From positions 7,874,001 through 7,938,000 of the forward strand of contig CAVUHL010000003.1 of assembly GCA_963741305.1 (NCBI GenBank): a stretch of DNA of 64,000 nt, given 5' to 3'. Within the stretch, counting starts at the first letter, position 1; every line of letters begins with the position of its first letter. Source of the DNA: DATMER01 sp963741305. GTDB taxonomy: Bacteria > Acidobacteriota > Thermoanaerobaculia > Multivoradales > UBA5704. The translations under genes and the position numbers were made by a program. Below the pieces are notes generated by a model. That model saw only the letters and a list, made by a program, of their open reading frames with translations, made no database searches and was not told the origin of the DNA. Positions 63,247 to 64,000 of the stretch are shown piece after piece.

Positions 63247-63510
63247 ATGACGAAGCGAGATGCCCTGCACCGACTGGTCGAAGATCTGCCTGAGGAAGAT
63301 CTTGGAACCGCGGCCCGCGTGCTGGAAGGCTTGCGAGCGACGAGCGATCCGGTCAAGTTGGCGCTCGCCAACGCTCCCCTGGACGACGAGCCGGACGATG
63401 ACGACCTCGACGGCGGGCTCACGGAAGCGCGAGCGGACGCGAAGGCCGGTCGTGGCTTGGCCACGGAAGAGCTGCGCCGGGAACTGGGGCTCCCGCCTCG
63501 GTCTCAGTAA
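63247..63510 (+). CDS. Probable antitoxin partner of the convergent RelE-like toxin
   Basis: 87 residues. The N-terminal helix pattern (LHRLVEDLPEEDLGTAARVLEGL) and acidic centre (DDEPDDDDLDGG) followed by EARADAKAGRGLATEELRRELGL match small antitoxins normally found directly upstream of RelE/ParE toxins. Here the RelE-like gene is on the opposite strand and overlaps by seven bases. ATG 63247 is the only sensible start. Confidence 0.7.
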   Translation: MTKRDALHRLVEDLPEEDLGTAARVLEGLRATSDPVKLALANAPLDDEPDDDDLDGGLTEARADAKAGRGLATEELRRELGLPPRSQ

Positions 63511-63758
63511 GCCTTGTCCCGCGGCCGGACGCGGAGGATGTCGAGGACGCGCTCCGATTCATCGCGGCTGAAGCGAATACGCCATCCACCAACCCTGAGT
63601 CTCCACTCCGGCGGCCGCACGTCCTGCAGGCGGATCACATCGCCTTGGCCGGTCGCGGCGAAGCGCTCGACCGCTTCCAGGATTCTCTCCTGGACCTGAG
63701 CGTCGAGCCGCGACAGGTCTCTACGTGCCGCGGGTTGCCATCGGACGTGCCATTTCAT
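63504..63758 (-). CDS. RelE/ParE-family toxin
   Basis: 84 residues with the compact RelE/ParE fold pattern: WQPAARRDLSRLDAQVQERILEAVERFA, DVIRLQDV, WRLRVGGWRIRFSRDESERVLDILRVRPRDKAY (key parts RLRVGGWRIRF and ILRVRPR). It is expected to inhibit translation or gyrase. It runs convergent to its likely antitoxin gene, which is unusual for this family. Confidence 0.85.
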   Translation of the reverse strand: MKWHVRWQPAARRDLSRLDAQVQERILEAVERFAATGQGDVIRLQDVRPPEWRLRVGGWRIRFSRDESERVLDILRVRPRDKAY

Positions 63759-63845
63759 CGAAGGCAGATCCTATAACGGTCCTTCGCCCTCCTTGGGGAG
63801 CGGCCGAACCCGCACGCGGGACGCCCGCGGAGGCCACTGGGATCT

Positions 63846-64000
63846 ACCAACCCGGCGCTGGAGCCTCTCAACCCGCCGGTTGCGCCGTGAAACCCGCGGG
63901 TTTAGCTTCCCAACCCGCCGGTTTAGTGGCGCAACCGGCGGGTTTTGTCTCCCAACCGGCGGGTTCTACTTCCCAACCCGTGGGTTTTGCGTCGCAACCC
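63846..64000. repeat. Array C: exact 21-bp repeat of AACCC-GGGTT palindromes
   Basis: From about 63870 successive units of exactly 21 bp each start CAACCC or AAACCC and hold a palindrome (AACCCGCCGGTT, AACCGGCGGGTT or AACCCGNGGGTT), followed by a 7-8-base variable linker often ending CTTCC or GGCG. At least seven units run to the right window edge. It starts about 90 bases beyond the RelE-like start codon. The palindromes are on one face of the helix (two turns). Confidence 0.92.

Noticed and set aside
63846..64000. CRISPR array
   Set aside because: Units are 21 bp with palindromes and 7-8-base linkers; there are no 25-40-base unique spacers and no cas genes.

Overview
The window is GC-rich, gene-dense bacterial chromosome with short spacers and many genes joined by four-base ATGA-type overlaps. 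The gene content points to a Gram-negative heterotroph, most probably Acidobacteriota (a Thermoanaerobaculia-like lineage is my best guess). The grounds are a CBM9-like/DUF5916 outer-membrane barrel protein, pseudopilins, a PQQ-dependent sugar dehydrogenase with PKD and VDTR-type tail domains, DUF3500, large secreted repeat proteins, many stand-alone secreted hydrolases and BlaI/M56 sensor pairs. No rRNA, tRNA, CRISPR or transposase was seen. The assignment rests on protein style, not on a marker gene.

Layout. 1-2.1 kb: end of a secreted protein, then a GspI/J/K-like pseudopilin operon interrupted by a 42-bp repeat array. 2.1-3.9 kb: ECF sigma factor, zinc-finger anti-sigma and membrane protein operon. 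3.9-15.8 kb: sugar dehydrogenase, secreted phosphatase, CBS protein, DUF3800, YdjM-like membrane hydrolase, AraC regulator, bacterial eRF1-like factor, DUF5916 barrel, DUF3500, and an apparently transferred DUF4256 gene that ends a neighbour early. 15.8-26.5 kb: secreted subtilase, then a sigma-54 activator with two paralogous secreted proteins; the larger carries ten about 107-residue repeats and an Asp tail. Both paralogs have the same multi-site CTGTCA upstream module. 26.5-33.1 kb: S9 peptidase, a hairpin-repeat field, amylo-1,6-glucosidase-like protein, response regulator, RluD-type synthase. 33.1-44.4 kb: flavin-dependent halogenase, radical SAM protein, HTH protein, frame-damaged sialidase-like gene, BlaI/M56 pair, acetoacetate-decarboxylase-like and AidB-like genes, zinc-ribbon membrane protein. 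44.4-48.3 kb: HsdM/HsdS with no HsdR. 48.3-64 kb: GNAT, DUF1206, M48 protease, nuclease-helicase fusion, glycine-zipper protein, NupC, PBP4-type carboxypeptidase, Phd/PIN pair, SpoIIE phosphatase, P-type ATPase, coiled-coil protein, and a convergent RelE-like pair.

The most unusual signal is outside the genes. Four intergenic arrays (about 1.5, 29, 51 and 63.9 kb) consist of palindromic cores spaced at about 21 bp or multiples of it (21, 42, 62), that is two DNA helical turns. Their sequences differ but the register is shared. The second is the conserved regulatory module in front of the two paralogous secreted-protein genes, next to a sigma-54 activator with two C-terminal helix-turn-helix motifs and, for the larger gene, a -24/-12 promoter candidate.
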